Shown: positions 44,616 through 55,025, counted from the first letter of the stretch. The stretch is DNA of 64,000 nucleotides from Platerodrilus igneus (GCA_036346225.1 JARFIW010000170.1:5766501-5830500); one strand, 5' to 3'. Made by a program: numbers and translations. Notes: generated by a model not told the origin, from the sequence alone.

Positions 44616-46370
44616 ATGGTTATACCAATTGATAAAGCTAATCTTGAATCTAAGTTTGTAATAAAACAATTGGATCATATATACAGTAAAATTAAAAAAC
44701 CGGAAAATGTGTCGATTGCTATAATTAGAGCATCGATGAAAAGTGTCAAGCAAATTGAAACTCATTTCAAGGATATTCATTGCAAGGCTATTTTCTTTGA
44801 TGAACAAAGTGAACAATTGGACGAATTCTCGGCTCTTATGGTGAAAATCGATGATTATCTATTAGATATTCGTATTATCGCTGAACAATGTAAATTAGAT
44901 CTCGTAGAAAATAAGCTGCAGTTAGAAAATATAAATAATTCTTTGCCAATATATAGTAGTATTCCCTTTAAACACCTATCAGTCCCGCAGTTCTCAGGTT
45001 GTATTTCGGACTTTGAAAGTTATCATGCAATTTATAAGCGATTAATTCATGATAATGTCAGTTTGTCCTTTGCGGAAAAATTTTGCCATCTCGTAGATTC
45101 ACTAGATGATGCGTCGCGTGCATAAATAAAACATTTGCCATTAAACGATTTTGCATACGATGAAGCCTATAAAATCATTACTAATCGTTTTCGGTCCAAG
45201 AGGTTATTACTTTCGACATATTTTATGCTCTCGAAAAATGCTCTGAGGTAAGTTCCTCAGACTCGCACACGAAACTCCGGCCAATTAATTAGTTGTTTTG
45301 ATGAAAATATATTCGCGTTAAAGCAGATGGAAATAGATCTATTAGATTTCATGTTGTTTAATCTGTTAAGGCGGCTCCGTGGCGTAGTGGTATGTGTGTG
45401 ACTGCTACGCCCTAGGTCCCGGGTTCGAATCCCGACACGGTCCGCTTGAAAAATGTTAGGCGAGCATTTTTCGCAAAAATACACCCTCGTTCGGATGAGA
45501 GGTAAAATGGAGGTCCCGTGTGTGAGTGTTGTCACGCACGTTAAAGATCCCTACCTTGCTTGGAACAGCAAGGATTCGGCAAAATTCAAAATTTTCCAGG
45601 TAAAAAAAACTCGCTTCCTGGCCAATGTAGTACCTTCGGGTGGAGCATTGGAAAAATCACATGTAATGTTTAATCTGTTATCGAAAAAATTAGATACAAA
45701 CGTTTTAAAGCGTTTCGAATTAGAAAATAGTGACGAGATTCCCTCGCTCAAAGATTTAAGGTTGTACATTGAAAAACAATGTAAAGTATTGGAAATAAAT
45801 GACATTGCTTCAGGAACATACTTAAAATCTTGAGATTCCGTGAAACAAAGGGAAACAGGAAAGTTCGTTACCACTTGGGTTAAAACTCCTTTAGTTGGTA
45901 CCACTAATGATGGTAAAAATTGCAGTCTGTGTCGAGCTGTGCATCCTATTTATAGATGTAAGCAGTTTCTCGATAAAACCCCTCAAGAAAGATTTTACAT
46001 GGTAAAGGTTAAAACCTTTGTATTAAATGTTATATACTTCACATTCGGTGAAAAATTGTAAGATGGATTGGTCGTGTAGAAAATGTCAACAGTCACACAA
46101 TTCGTTACTTCACTTCGATAAACGAGAAAAATCGGTGTCTCCACGCAGACAAACTCATCGTCAAAGGTCAGCGTCTCCTCAAACAGTGGCGCCTAGACTT
46201 ACTTCTACTAGTAGACCTAGTGAAGACAATCTGTCGTCGGCGGTTGTGCATGAACAACCTGCCACTAGCTCGTTAATTTCGATGTCATTAGAATATACAA
46301 CCACGCTGTTAGCTACGGCAATGGTGTCGGTGCTCGAGTATACAGGAAAATTGCAACCTGTTCGTATAAT
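44616..46370 (+). pseudogene. BEL/Pao gag-pro region, split by a SINE
   Basis: The Gag frame opens with ATG at 44616 and runs 169 codons, with a coiled-coil-like N-terminus. The conserved segment PQFSGCISDFESYHAIYKRL (near 44987-45045) is the DUF1759-type Gag core of Pao elements, and it continues as LPLNDFAYDEAYKIITNRF after a stop. The SINE at 45369-45666 interrupts it. Gag resumes with FNLLSKKLDTNVLKRFE (45670). Two zinc-knuckle-like blocks follow (CSLCRAVHPIYRC near 45922-45960 and CRKCQQSHNSLLHF near 46077-46120). The start of the aspartic protease (LLATAMVSV...GKLQPVRI) runs to about 46368, where the Penelope element begins. Several stops and frameshifts are present. Confidence 0.85.
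45369..45666 (+). repeat. tRNA-derived SINE inserted in BEL gag
   Basis: Best-preserved SINE: A-box tggcgtagtgg, B-box ggttcgaatcc, 3' hairpin at 45622-45651 and the tail aaaaatcacatgtaa. An exact 14-bp duplication tgtttaatctgtta lies at 45355-45368 and 45667-45680. It proves insertion after the BEL element was in place. Confidence 0.95.
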
Positions 46371-46860
46371 TTTTCTTAATCTTCTTTGGGAATTAAACCA
46401 CTCATAGTTTTTAAAATCATATTTATTTACGTTTCGATCCATGACCGAGGGTCATTGTCGAAATAATAAACACTTCAAGTTTGACATTTAGAACATAAAT
46501 TGAAGGTGACTTTCATATATTGATGTTCGAAATATTTGGTTTAATAAGTACATTAGGTAAAAATTTTAAGTTTAAAAAACGATTGCCTTCAATTTGGGTT
46601 GCGGCCTGGGACCGGCTTTATATTAGGTAGCCAATACGCTTAACGTGAAATCAGCTGATTAATTTTTATTGGTAATTTCAAATAATTCAATAATTTCAGG
46701 ATTGGAAAAAATTTTTAACATGTTTCTATTTATACGGTTGAGAGGTTGGTTATTAAAGAAGTGTGTGATTACGTTACCGTAAGGCTTAAGTAGCCGGGGG
46801 CTGCTAATATGCCGATTGTTAGTAATTAGTTGTTGTATGTATAAATAGAAATCAAGTAAC

Positions 46861-48144
46861 ACATCACTCAATAAGTCCGTAGGATAACTAAGAAAAACAC
46901 ATTTTTTTGGCGAAATTCGATTTTATTCATCAACATACATTCCTTCAAGAGTGATACAATCAGTCCAACGCCGTTCTAGCATTTCGATACCTTTTTTGTA
47001 AAACAATTCGTCTTTGGCCTCAAAATAAGCTTCAGTTTCAGCGATCACCTCTTCATCCGAGCCAAATTTTTTTCCGGCGAGCATTTTTTTCAGGTCTGCG
47101 AACAGGTAGTAGTCGCTGGGGGCCAAATCTGGAGAATACGGTGGGTGCGGAAGCAATTCGAAGCCCAATTGGTGCAATTTGGCCATCGTTGCGATCGACT
47201 TGTGACACGGTGCATTGTCTTGGTGAAAGAGAATTTTTTCTTCTTCATGTGGCCGTTTTTGGCAATTTCTTCCTTCAAACGCACTAATAATGCCATGTAG
47301 CATTCGCTGTTGATTCTTCTTCCTTTCTCAAGATAGTCGATGTACAAAATTCCGTGCGCATCCCAAAATACAGACGCCAAAACCTTACCAGCCGACTTTT
47401 GCGGTTTTGGCCGCTTTGGACGTGGTTCTCCGGCTGCAGTCCACTCAGCTGACTGCCGATTAGACTCTGGAGTGTGGTGGTGGATCCATGTTTCATCCAT
47501 TGTCACATACCGACGCAAAAGTCCTTTTATTCCGGTTGAACAGCTCCAAACAGCTCTCAGAATCATCGACACGTTGTTGTTTTTGGTTCACTGTGAGCAA
47601 ACGCGGCACCCACTTTGAGAACAGCTTTCTCATGGACAAATGTTCATGCAAAATAGTGTGCACACTGCCTTCTGATATCTTCAAGGTGTCAGCTATCTCA
47701 CGCAATTTCACTTTTCTGTTTTCCAAAACGATTCGGTGGACTTTTTTGATGTTTTCCGGTGTAACCACCTCAATTGGCCTTCCAGAGCGTTCAGCATCGT
47801 CAGTGTCTGTACGGCCACGTTTAAAATCAGCAAACCACTTCTCCACCGTTTGCCTCGATGGAGCAGAGCCCGGATAACACTTATCAAGCCATGCTTTGGC
47901 TGCGATGGTATTTTTAACCATCAAAAAGCAATGATAAATCAACACGCGAAATTGCTTAGAATTCATTTTTTTGAAAAACTCTAAAGTATCGTCACTTGAA
48001 CCTCTGTAACTTGTAAACTAATCGTCGGATTGTCATGAAATTTTGACAGATATCTTTTTAAGGTTAGTACTTCCTACAAATCATATGGATTATTACATAG
48101 CAACGCCATCTATGTATCATCCTACGGACTTATTGAGTGATGTA
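46861..48144 (-). mobile_element. Mariner element, irritans-type (about 1.28 kb)
   Basis: Inverted ends acatcactcaataagtccgtaggat (left, 46861) and its complement (right, ending near 48144) flank one transposase gene. The right side keeps the canonical TA. On the left it reads CA, probably by mutation. It lies inside the 3' part of the Penelope element. Confidence 0.9.
46923..47966 (-). pseudogene. Mariner transposase (DD34D), two frameshifts
   Basis: Three overlapping frames together cover a full-length transposase of about 345 residues. 47966-47493 holds the N-terminal double HTH (KNTIAAKAWLDKCYPGSAPS, then LREIADTLKISEGSVHTIL) and the WVPRLLT linker. 47510-47230 holds the first catalytic Asp in TMDETWIHH and then SAGKVLASVFWDAHG. 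47240-46923 holds the second Asp in HQDNAPCH and the third in YSPDLAPSDYY, then the C-terminus ending EGMYVDE. All three catalytic aspartates are present with 34-residue-type spacing between the last two. The enzyme excises and inserts the element at TA by cut and paste. Frameshifts near 47500 and 47235 make this copy inactive, but it is the least decayed DNA transposon here. Confidence 0.92.
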
Positions 48145-48203
48145 GTATGTAAGCTGAATTTCATGTTAATATCGCAAGGAAAACCCAGGAAAAACTTGCA
48201 ATG

Positions 48204-49829
48204 CTACCTAGATATTGTGGGCATTTGATTTTCATTTGTTATTTCTTTTAGTAATGGAATCCATTGCTTACTAAAAGACACGGATTCGTTTGCTACGCAG
48301 TTATTTTTAAGTGGGGTTATATATGCAGCTTTTTTGATTTTGCGTTTTTGGTGGTTTTCTTCTTTGTCGATAATTTTTGCGTCCTCCCATTTTATTTTAT
48401 GACTGGAGTCCCATGCATGTTGGCAAATCATGGATTTTTCAAATTTTCTATTTTTTATATATGATTTATGTTCTTTTAGTCGAACTTCAAATGGTCTGGA
48501 ACCTTCCCATATATAAAACTTGTTACATTCACACAGTATTTTGCAGATGCAGTTTTTTGACTTTGTATTGCGTTTTTGGGCTTTGTTTTTGTTAATTGTG
48601 TTCTTAGTGTATTGGTGGTTCTAAATACTGTTTTAATTCTGAATTTGTTTCCTATTCTTTAATTTTTTTCAGAGAATCCTTTCATGTATGGTATTGAGAG
48701 CATTTTTTGGTGCGCATCCTTGTTTTTGTTTTCTTTTTTTTATTTTTTGGGACTTTATTCATTTCTTTCTCTATTATTCTTTTATGATACTTGTTTTCTA
48801 TTAGTGTACATCTGATTAGATCTTTCTCTTTCGTTTGATGATATTAATTTTGCTCTGTCATACATGGTTTTGATAATTCCTCGTTTGACACAGTATGGGT
48901 GGGTTGAATCGAAGTTTAAGTATCGGTTTGTGTGCGTTGGTTTTCTGTATACCGATGTACTAATTGTTGTATCGTTTTTTGTTAATTAGAATATCTAAAA
49001 ACGGAAGTTTTCCTTGTTGTTCTAATTCATATGTGAATTTAATAGTTTGTTCTATTTTGTTAATGGACTCTACAAAGTGTTTAATTAGTTCTGTATTATG
49101 AGGCCAAATAGCATAGACATTATCTACGTATCTCCACCAGATTAGTGGTTTCAATTCTTGTGTGAATATTAAATCTTTTTCGAATTCCTCCATGAATATA
49201 TTACTAAAGATTGGTTATAGTGGACTTCCCATCACCATTCCGAAGCTCTGTTTGTAGAATTGGTCATTTATTTGAAAATATGTGGTATCGACGCATAAAC
49301 CAAGTAATTCCATAATCGATGATATACTTACTTTTGTTCTTTCTTTAAGGTTGTCATCTTTTTCTAGTTTGTTTTTTTATAATATTAAGTGTTTTGTTTA
49401 TAGGGACATTTGTGAAGAGATTTACTACATCAAAACTTAACATTTTGTGTGTATTTTCAATTTTTATGCTTGATAATTTTTCTAAAAAATGTTGGTTGTT
49501 TTTATGAATGAGTCCGTTTTACCTGCTAATGGATTTATAATTTTTAAGAGAAATTTTGCTAAATTATGGCATGGTAAATCTATAGAGCTTACGATAGGTC
49601 TTAAAGGAATGTCCTTTTTATGAATTTTTGGTAGACCGTAAAAATGGGGTGGTTTACTGTAATGTGGGACCAGTTTGTTTCTTTCTTTGTCTTTAAATTC
49701 ATTTTTAAATTTATATAGAGTTTTGTATATTCTATTTTCAATTGATTTTGTTGGGTCTGTTTCTAAACTGGTGTAATTTTCAGTGTTCAACAATTCGTTG
49801 ATGTTTGTGTTGTAATCGTTTTTATTCAT
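48204..49829 (-). pseudogene. Penelope-like RT plus GIY-YIG endonuclease (C-terminal part)
   Basis: The RT portion shows HFYGLPKIHKKDIPLRPIVSS (49637-49580), the NLAKFLLKIINPLAGKT segment, an FTNVP block near 49420 and WWRYVDNVYAIW (49130-49100). LPFLDILINKK follows near 49010-48980 and YRKPTHTNRYLNF near 48940-48900. The catalytic YVDD box reads YVDN. The GIY-YIG region follows near 48550-48380: CECNKFYIW (normally ...YIG), RPFEVRLKEHKSY, QHAWDSSHKIKWEDAKII. It ends at WIPLLKEITNENQ (about 48225). Several stops and frameshifts interrupt it. Penelope elements insert by target-primed reverse transcription using this endonuclease. This copy is inactive at both active sites. Confidence 0.85.
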
Positions 49830-50070
49830 TATTATTGTTGCATTGCCTTTGTCAGCAGGTAGAATTATAATTGAGTTATCGTTTTTTAGATTGCGAATTG
49901 CTTTTATTTCGTTACTACTTACATTTGGTTTAATTTTGTGATTCTTTTCTATTTCGATTTTGCATCGTACTCTAAATTCGTTTGCTTGATCTTCTTCGAG
50001 TTGGTTTGCTGTTTTCTCAATACAGCTTATTATTTCAAAGGTTGGTATTGATTTTGGTGTTACTGCAAAG

Positions 50071-51003
50071 TTGGGGCACCCGGCTGATATTAGAGGAATC
50101 GAGTTTGTCGTAGGTGATGAGGACGCGATGGGTATCAGAATTTATACGGACGGTTCACGTATGGACGATGGGCAAGCAGGCGCGGCGTTTGTCGTGTATA
50201 AGCAGGAAAGGGAGGTGTTTCGGTTTCAAACCAAACTCGCGAACTGGAGCACTATCTTCCAGCGCGAATTGGTAGCCATACGAGAGGCTATCGATTATGT
50301 AATAAACCAAACGGGCAGAGACGAGTATTATATAATCAGTGATAGTAAATCGGCGCTGACGGCTTTAACAAACATGAACACCTCGACAGACCTCCAAGCG
50401 GACGTCTGGAGGATAGCGCGTACGGCGCTCGAGTTTCGACGTTTAAAGTTCTGTTGGGTCAGGTCGCACAATGGTAACGCAGGAAACGATAGGGCTGATG
50501 AATTAGCTAAAGAGGCCGCGACGGGAGACTTTCGAATATCACATTCGTCGATACCAAAGTCTTTGATTAAAAGAAAGCTGCGCGAAAAATCAATTCGACA
50601 ATGGGAAGAGAGGTGGAACAACGCTGTCACGGGCAGATTGACCCACAAATTCATACCGAGCATAGAAGCTAGAGGTAGGATCAAGGTTAAGCTCGATCAC
50701 AAAATGGTGCAGTTGATAACAGGGCACGGCGCCCTGAAGGCGTATCTACAAAGGTTCGGGCTAACCAACAGCGACCGCTGCGAATGCGGTGAGGGCGCGG
50801 AAAGCGCAGAGCACGTGCTCTTCGACTGCCCGCTTGAGGCGGGAAATCGAGGGTTGGCTGATAGCAAACTAGCTATCCTAGGTCTGGCATGGCCAAAGAG
50901 CCTAGAGGAAGTCGGGGAAATGGTTAACCAGAAGGCGTTCTGGACAGCCTTAAAAGAATTCGCGGGAAGGGTCGCGATATTAGACAATGATAACCGCGTG
51001 TAA
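50071..51003 (+). CDS. LINE C-terminal polypeptide: RNase H and zinc knuckle
   Basis: An uninterrupted 310-codon frame. The RNase H fold shows the four acidic catalytic positions: D in YTDGS (near 50141-50155), E in FQRELVAI (near 50270), D in SDSKSA (50338) and D in GNDRADELAK (50483-50510). A basic spacer RQWEERWNNAVTG follows, then QLITGHGALKAYL and a zinc knuckle C-E-C-G...H-V-L-F-D-C (50779-50830). The RNase H removes RNA from the RNA-DNA hybrid after reverse transcription, and the knuckle helps bind nucleic acid. The architecture fits the R1/LOA/I group of LINEs. The upstream endonuclease and RT were lost by 5' truncation at insertion. The ATG at 50071 straddles the target junction and is probably fortuitous. 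Markedly higher GC than the surroundings and no frame breaks indicate a recent insertion. Confidence 0.93.
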   Translation: MGHPADIRGIEFVVGDEDAMGIRIYTDGSRMDDGQAGAAFVVYKQEREVFRFQTKLANWSTIFQRELVAIREAIDYVINQTGRDEYYIISDSKSALTALTNMNTSTDLQADVWRIARTALEFRRLKFCWVRSHNGNAGNDRADELAKEAATGDFRISHSSIPKSLIKRKLREKSIRQWEERWNNAVTGRLTHKFIPSIEARGRIKVKLDHKMVQLITGHGALKAYLQRFGLTNSDRCECGEGAESAEHVLFDCPLEAGNRGLADSKLAILGLAWPKSLEEVGEMVNQKAFWTALKEFAGRVAILDNDNRV

Positions 51004-52359
51004 AATTTGGTGGGGTTGGTGGGAGGATTGGAAAATTTTAGATTGACTTGGCGTGAGTAAGGATACGAGCATAGATATAACCAAAACCTGATATTAAAAA
51101 AAAAATAATAATAATAATAATAATAAAATAACATGATAATTATACCCAAATGTCCAATATGCACGAGAAACCCCCACACCATTAATACAATCACTGCCTA
51201 TCTTCATAATTATGTGCGGAAATCGGGAAATCGGTAATAAATAATAACAAATAAACAATAACAAATAAATCAGAAACCCTCATTAAATTAAATCAATAAA
51301 ATAAACAAAGATAATAAAATAGAGTGAAACCGCGCATCCCCCCAGGACTTGAAAGTGAAGTGATAGTGATAGTGATTGTGATCCCCCCAAGAACATTTAG
51401 TGCATACCCACCAGGACTTTAGCAGTGCACCCCATCTTCCCCTTAGAAGTAAGTTACAGTTAGATGTAAGCAGACGACCAGATCTTCGGATGCTGGAGAA
51501 TTTTATCATCGAGGTAAGACTTAAATTGTGGCGGCTGTACTCGCACAAGCATTGATTTACATTAATTAGTAGTTTTTGAAATAATTTAACAAGCACGTTT
51601 TGTGTGTAATGGCACTAGTCGACATATGCTTGTGGGAGTGCACCTGATAAATAGGGTGATGCTTTAGCTATTTTGTGCACTGCTATATGCTTAACGCTTA
51701 TTAGACATTTATTTATATATTTATATAATTATATTTATTTATATTTTATATTTACACTTTATATTTATTAGCATGTTTTGTAGTATTTTGTGGCATATTT
51801 GTTTTGTTTGACGTTCTGTCGCCATTTTGGTTGCAGTATATATTTGGGAAGGAAGAGCAGAATTGAGAAGATTGTAATCATAATATAAATCAGTTAGGGA
51901 ATGATAGGGAAAGCTAGGGATAAATTTACATTAGTTAGCTAGATTTGGATAGTTTTAAGACGACCCTTCAGGTCGCACTGGTAAGCAGAGCCGGCGTCTG
52001 CTATCCGGTATTACGGATCCCTCCCCCTCTCATTTTTGCTTGTGTCTTGTTGATCGGGTACACTCCAAAGTCAGCGCTAGGGATACCATTACTTACAACA
52101 CTGTTTTTAGTTTTTGTTTTTAGTTTTTGTTTCAGTTTGCCAGATTTTTATGTTTGTTAGATTGTTAGAGCTTGTTAGGTTTGTTAAATTTTTAGGTTTG
52201 TTAGATTTTTATTTAGTTTTTTTTATTTAGGGTGGATTAACTATGAAGTTGGAATTAATTAGAAGCACGATTATTTTCGCGTTTAAACCCAATGTAGTAC
52301 CTCCGGGTGGAGCATTGGGGACGTGGCCGCAAGTATAGCGGCCCTTATTCAAATTATAA
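50074..52359 (+). mobile_element. 5'-truncated LINE with RNase H and long 3' UTR
   Basis: Bounded by an exact 15-bp duplication tgttactgcaaagtt at 50059-50073 and 52360-52374 inside the Penelope ORF. It has one intact frame (50074-51003) and a 1.35-kb 3' UTR containing a (TAA)n run (51100-51125). Two hairpins lie near the end (52289-52318 and 52325-52343). Confidence 0.93.
52289..52318 (+). other. LINE 3' hairpin shared with the SINE family
   Basis: The 30 nt from ccaatgtagtacc to gagcattgg fold as a CCAAUG/CAUUGG stem, an asymmetric internal loop, then ACC/GGU closed by a UCCG tetraloop. The SINE at 45622-45651 has the identical 30 nt except for one loop base (UUCG). Both belong to the stable UNCG class. 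Confidence 0.85.
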
Positions 52360-52463
52360 TGTTACTGCAAAGTTCAGGCCTTTTGATAGAATTAATTTTT
52401 CTGTGTCGTTAATAGTTCTGTTTGATAAATTTATGACGGTGTTTAGCAAGGTGTTGTCGTTTT

Positions 52464-52694
52464 TTAACGTTTTAGTTTGTGTGTTATTTTCTCTATAAAT
52501 AGGTTATTAAATTTCTTTATATGAATTTCTTTTTGTTTGGAAAATTCTGATTCGTAGTACGTTTTTGCACTAACGAGAGTTTTATCAAAATCATATTTTG
52601 TTATCTTTATTCGTATGAAATTTATAATGCCCTCAATATCTTGTTTTAACTTATAAATAATGTGTCGGTGGTTTTGTAGTCTTTCCCTGATCAT
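52464..52694 (-). pseudogene. Penelope-like element, N-terminal ORF segment
   Basis: MIRERLQNHRHIIYKLKQDI followed by a lysine-rich helical stretch ending ITHKLKR. It is separated from the RT part (49829 leftwards) only by the LINE insertion. The N-terminal domains of the family are poorly conserved, so placement rests on contiguity. Confidence 0.6.
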
Positions 52695-52894
52695 ACTGTA
52701 ACTTGCTCTTTCAAGAATCCTTGATAGTTTACTGCTTGTCTGACGAAATTTGATTCTGAATCCTTTTGGTATTATTTCGTTGTTTCTGCATATATAACCC
52801 TACATAAAAACAACTGCGTAGCAAACGAATCCGTGTCTTTCAGTAAGCAATGGATTCCATTACTAAAAGAAATAACAAATGAAAATCAATCTCG

Positions 52895-53356
52895 ACGGTA
52901 TTGATTCAAATCGAAGCGATTCTCAACTCACGTCCGCTATGCGCACTGAGTTGCGAACTGAGTGATTTTTCGTATTTGACTCCGGGTCATTTTCTTAATG
53001 TTGAACCAGTCTCGGTGTTACCAGATCCGGATTTGAGGTCCATAAACCCCTCTCGTTTAAATCGCTGGCAACTGTAGCAGCAAATGCAACAAGGGTTTTG
53101 GAAAAAATGGTGTGCTAAATATCTGCACACTCTGCAACAGACAGGTAAGTGGTTGAGGAATTCCACTACCCTTCCTATTGATTCGCTTGTCCTCTTATAG
53201 GAAAAAAATAACCCCCTCCCTCTACAGTGGCGTTTAGGAGAAGTAGTGGATGTTCATCCTGGTAGGGATGGTGTCATTCGTGTACCTATTGTCAAGACAG
53301 CCCAGGGGTTAGCTAAACGTCCTCTAGTGAAACTATGTTTACTGCCAGTTACTTAA
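52895..53356 (+). pseudogene. BEL/Pao pol C-terminus
   Basis: Readable from DLRSINPSRLNRWQL (near 53035) through MQQGFWKKW (53090), YLHTLQQTGKWL, WRLGEVVDVHPGRDGVIRV (53230-53285) and RPLVKLCLLPV to a stop at 53356. This is the DUF5641-type C-terminal domain that follows the integrase in BEL/Pao Pol. Protease, RT, RNase H and integrase cores are all absent between 46370 and 52893, so a deletion of several kb accompanied or preceded the Penelope insertion. Confidence 0.85.
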
Positions 53357-53362
53357 TATTTA

Positions 53363-53363
53363 A

Positions 53364-53424
<61 letters not shown>
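53363..53424. repeat. (TA)n microsatellite
   Basis: About 29 uninterrupted TA dinucleotides between the end of BEL pol and the right LTR. Confidence 0.95.
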
Positions 53425-53426
<2 letters not shown>

Positions 53427-53522
53427 CTTATATAAGTTTGTCGGTTTACGTTTCTTAGTTAATAGCTATAATTATTTTTAAATGTAAAATAAGTTAGTGC
53501 ATACTTATTTTGGTGGGCGGGA

Positions 53523-53920
53523 TGTTTGGTCTCTTTGCCGCACGTTGTCGTGTTTAATTTTAAGTCGTTGTAAATGCGTAGCAAAGCTGTCATCGCTTGC
53601 CCCGTTATATCCTGTCATAAAACCTCCTTTGTGCCTGTGGAAATTAAGTTGGACTAAATGGGCATTGACAGACACTTGCTCATAGACATCGAAGAGAATC
53701 GGTTGTGTTGGTTCGGTAAAGTGAGTTAAGTCAATAGTGTCCCCGAATGTGAATTTATCGATAAACCCCTAAAAACACAGTGATAGTGCGTACGTAACAT
53801 GTCCAATCAATTAGCTATACAGTCCACTTCGTTGAAGAATAGAAACGACACATAAAAAATAGAATACGCCTGAGGTAACTCGATATATAAAAATGATAAG
53901 ACTCCTCGCGCATTAAGCAA
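53523..53920 (+). repeat. BEL/Pao right LTR
   Basis: Matches the left LTR from tgtttggtctctttgccgcacg through gaatacgcctgaggtaactcgatatataaaaatgataagactcc. It includes a 130-bp internal segment missing on the left. Confidence 0.65.
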
Positions 53921-53999
53921 ACAACCAATGGACAAAATGGGAGCCATAAGATATTGTACAAGTGTAGCGGTTTAGTTTAATGAAGTATTGTACTTTCTT

Positions 54000-55010
54000 G
54001 AATATCCTTAAAAATTTTACACCATAAAATAAAATTGAACCTATGATTAATCATGGCTCAGGCCACAAAAGTCTCCGAAATTATTTGAATAGCAGTCAAA
54101 ATCTATCTCAAATGGGCGCTAGATTACACTCTCAATACTTAATTTTAATAGCCTGATATATATCCTTCTTGTACACGTTTGAGTATTTCGCCTCTCTACA
54201 AAATGTATACCTACAGAATTCCCTTTGGCGTCGCTAAATGTCAGGTCAACCCACATACACTAACAAACATTTATTATCATTAAACTCCCTGTATTCCAAA
54301 TATAAGTTAAGTGTTTCGACGTGTACGCTTTTATCTCGATTTTAGCTTGGAGCAGTTTATCATTCAGATGGAGTTCATCCTGCAAACAAAACATTTCGAT
54401 GCTTCATTTACTTTTAAAGAGCTTCGATTCTAACCGAAATCGACGAATGAATATTTTATACCACAGTTCTGTTAGAATTGTTTACAAAAGTATATGAAAA
54501 CATCCTTAAACAAATTAATTGGTACGCGCTTTTACAATTCTTCTTCTTAGGCAAATCAAGTCACTACAAAGGAAGCATCCCAGATGTTTTTCTTGTGAAT
54601 ATAAGTAAAGGCTTCTAAATTTAGTGTTTGCATAATTTGTGCAAGTTTGTTGTACAGGTTTTGATCCTACTTTATTATTTATATACAGATGCTCCAACAG
54701 TTAAGGAAGTTAATTTATTATGTGCTTCTTGGCCTAAATTTTAGTTTACTTAGGGCGATTTCATGCTCCAGTGAGCAAAAGTTTACTTCTACAGACGTAT
54801 TTCTAAATCCTATGACAAATATATTCTAACCCTCTATCAAGTCCCAGCTTGAACTTGTACGTTTTGGCCTGTAGGAAACCATTCTCATTTTCCATGTTAA
54901 GTAGAGTCCTACAGAAAGTATAAACTGGTAATTGCATACTCTTTTCGAGCATTACAGTAGAAGATAAGGAACTAAGATTATCTACTATATGTTGAAGCAA
55001 AAATTTAAAT
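54000..55010 (-). pseudogene. Decayed coding-like region, family unknown
   Basis: The minus strand reads as a 65-codon frame at 55000-54803 (DNLSSLSSTVMLEKSMQLPVY..., then LLNMENENGFLQAKTYKFKL). Further broken pieces follow leftwards, such as KHLGCFLCSDLICLRRRIV (54590-54530) and VGIHFVERRNTQT (near 54200). The distal half (54347-54690) has a diverged homologue at 35350-35720, so it belongs to a repeat family. No known domain was recognised. Confidence 0.4.
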
Positions 55011-55025
55011 ATCGAATAAAGAACT

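Larger units (their letters stand above)
46372..52893 (-). mobile_element. Penelope-like element, carrying nested mariner and LINE
   Basis: The minus-strand element runs from about 52893 (5') to about 46372 (3'). It replaces most of BEL pol. The 3' part holds a tttacgtttcgatccatgac segment (near 46430) of the type seen in Penelope termini. An 80-bp piece of its own ORF end (48224-48304) is repeated in inverted orientation at the 5' tip (52809-52889), consistent with the complex, partly inverted terminal repeats known for Penelope. Mariner (46861-48144) and LINE (50074-52359) are younger insertions. Confidence 0.75.

Noticed and set aside
45453..45833. 126-codon ORF crossing the SINE in BEL gag, and similar ORFs at 14467-14826, 16305-16804 and 20040-20461
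   Set aside because: The repeated peptides are translations of the SINE body in various frames, not genes.
47340..47984. Plus-strand ORFs opposite the mariner transposase
   Set aside because: Antisense shadows of a well-supported transposase with all catalytic residues on the minus strand.
50328..51194. Minus-strand ORFs opposite the LINE RNase H
   Set aside because: Antisense shadows. The plus-strand frame has the full set of catalytic motifs.
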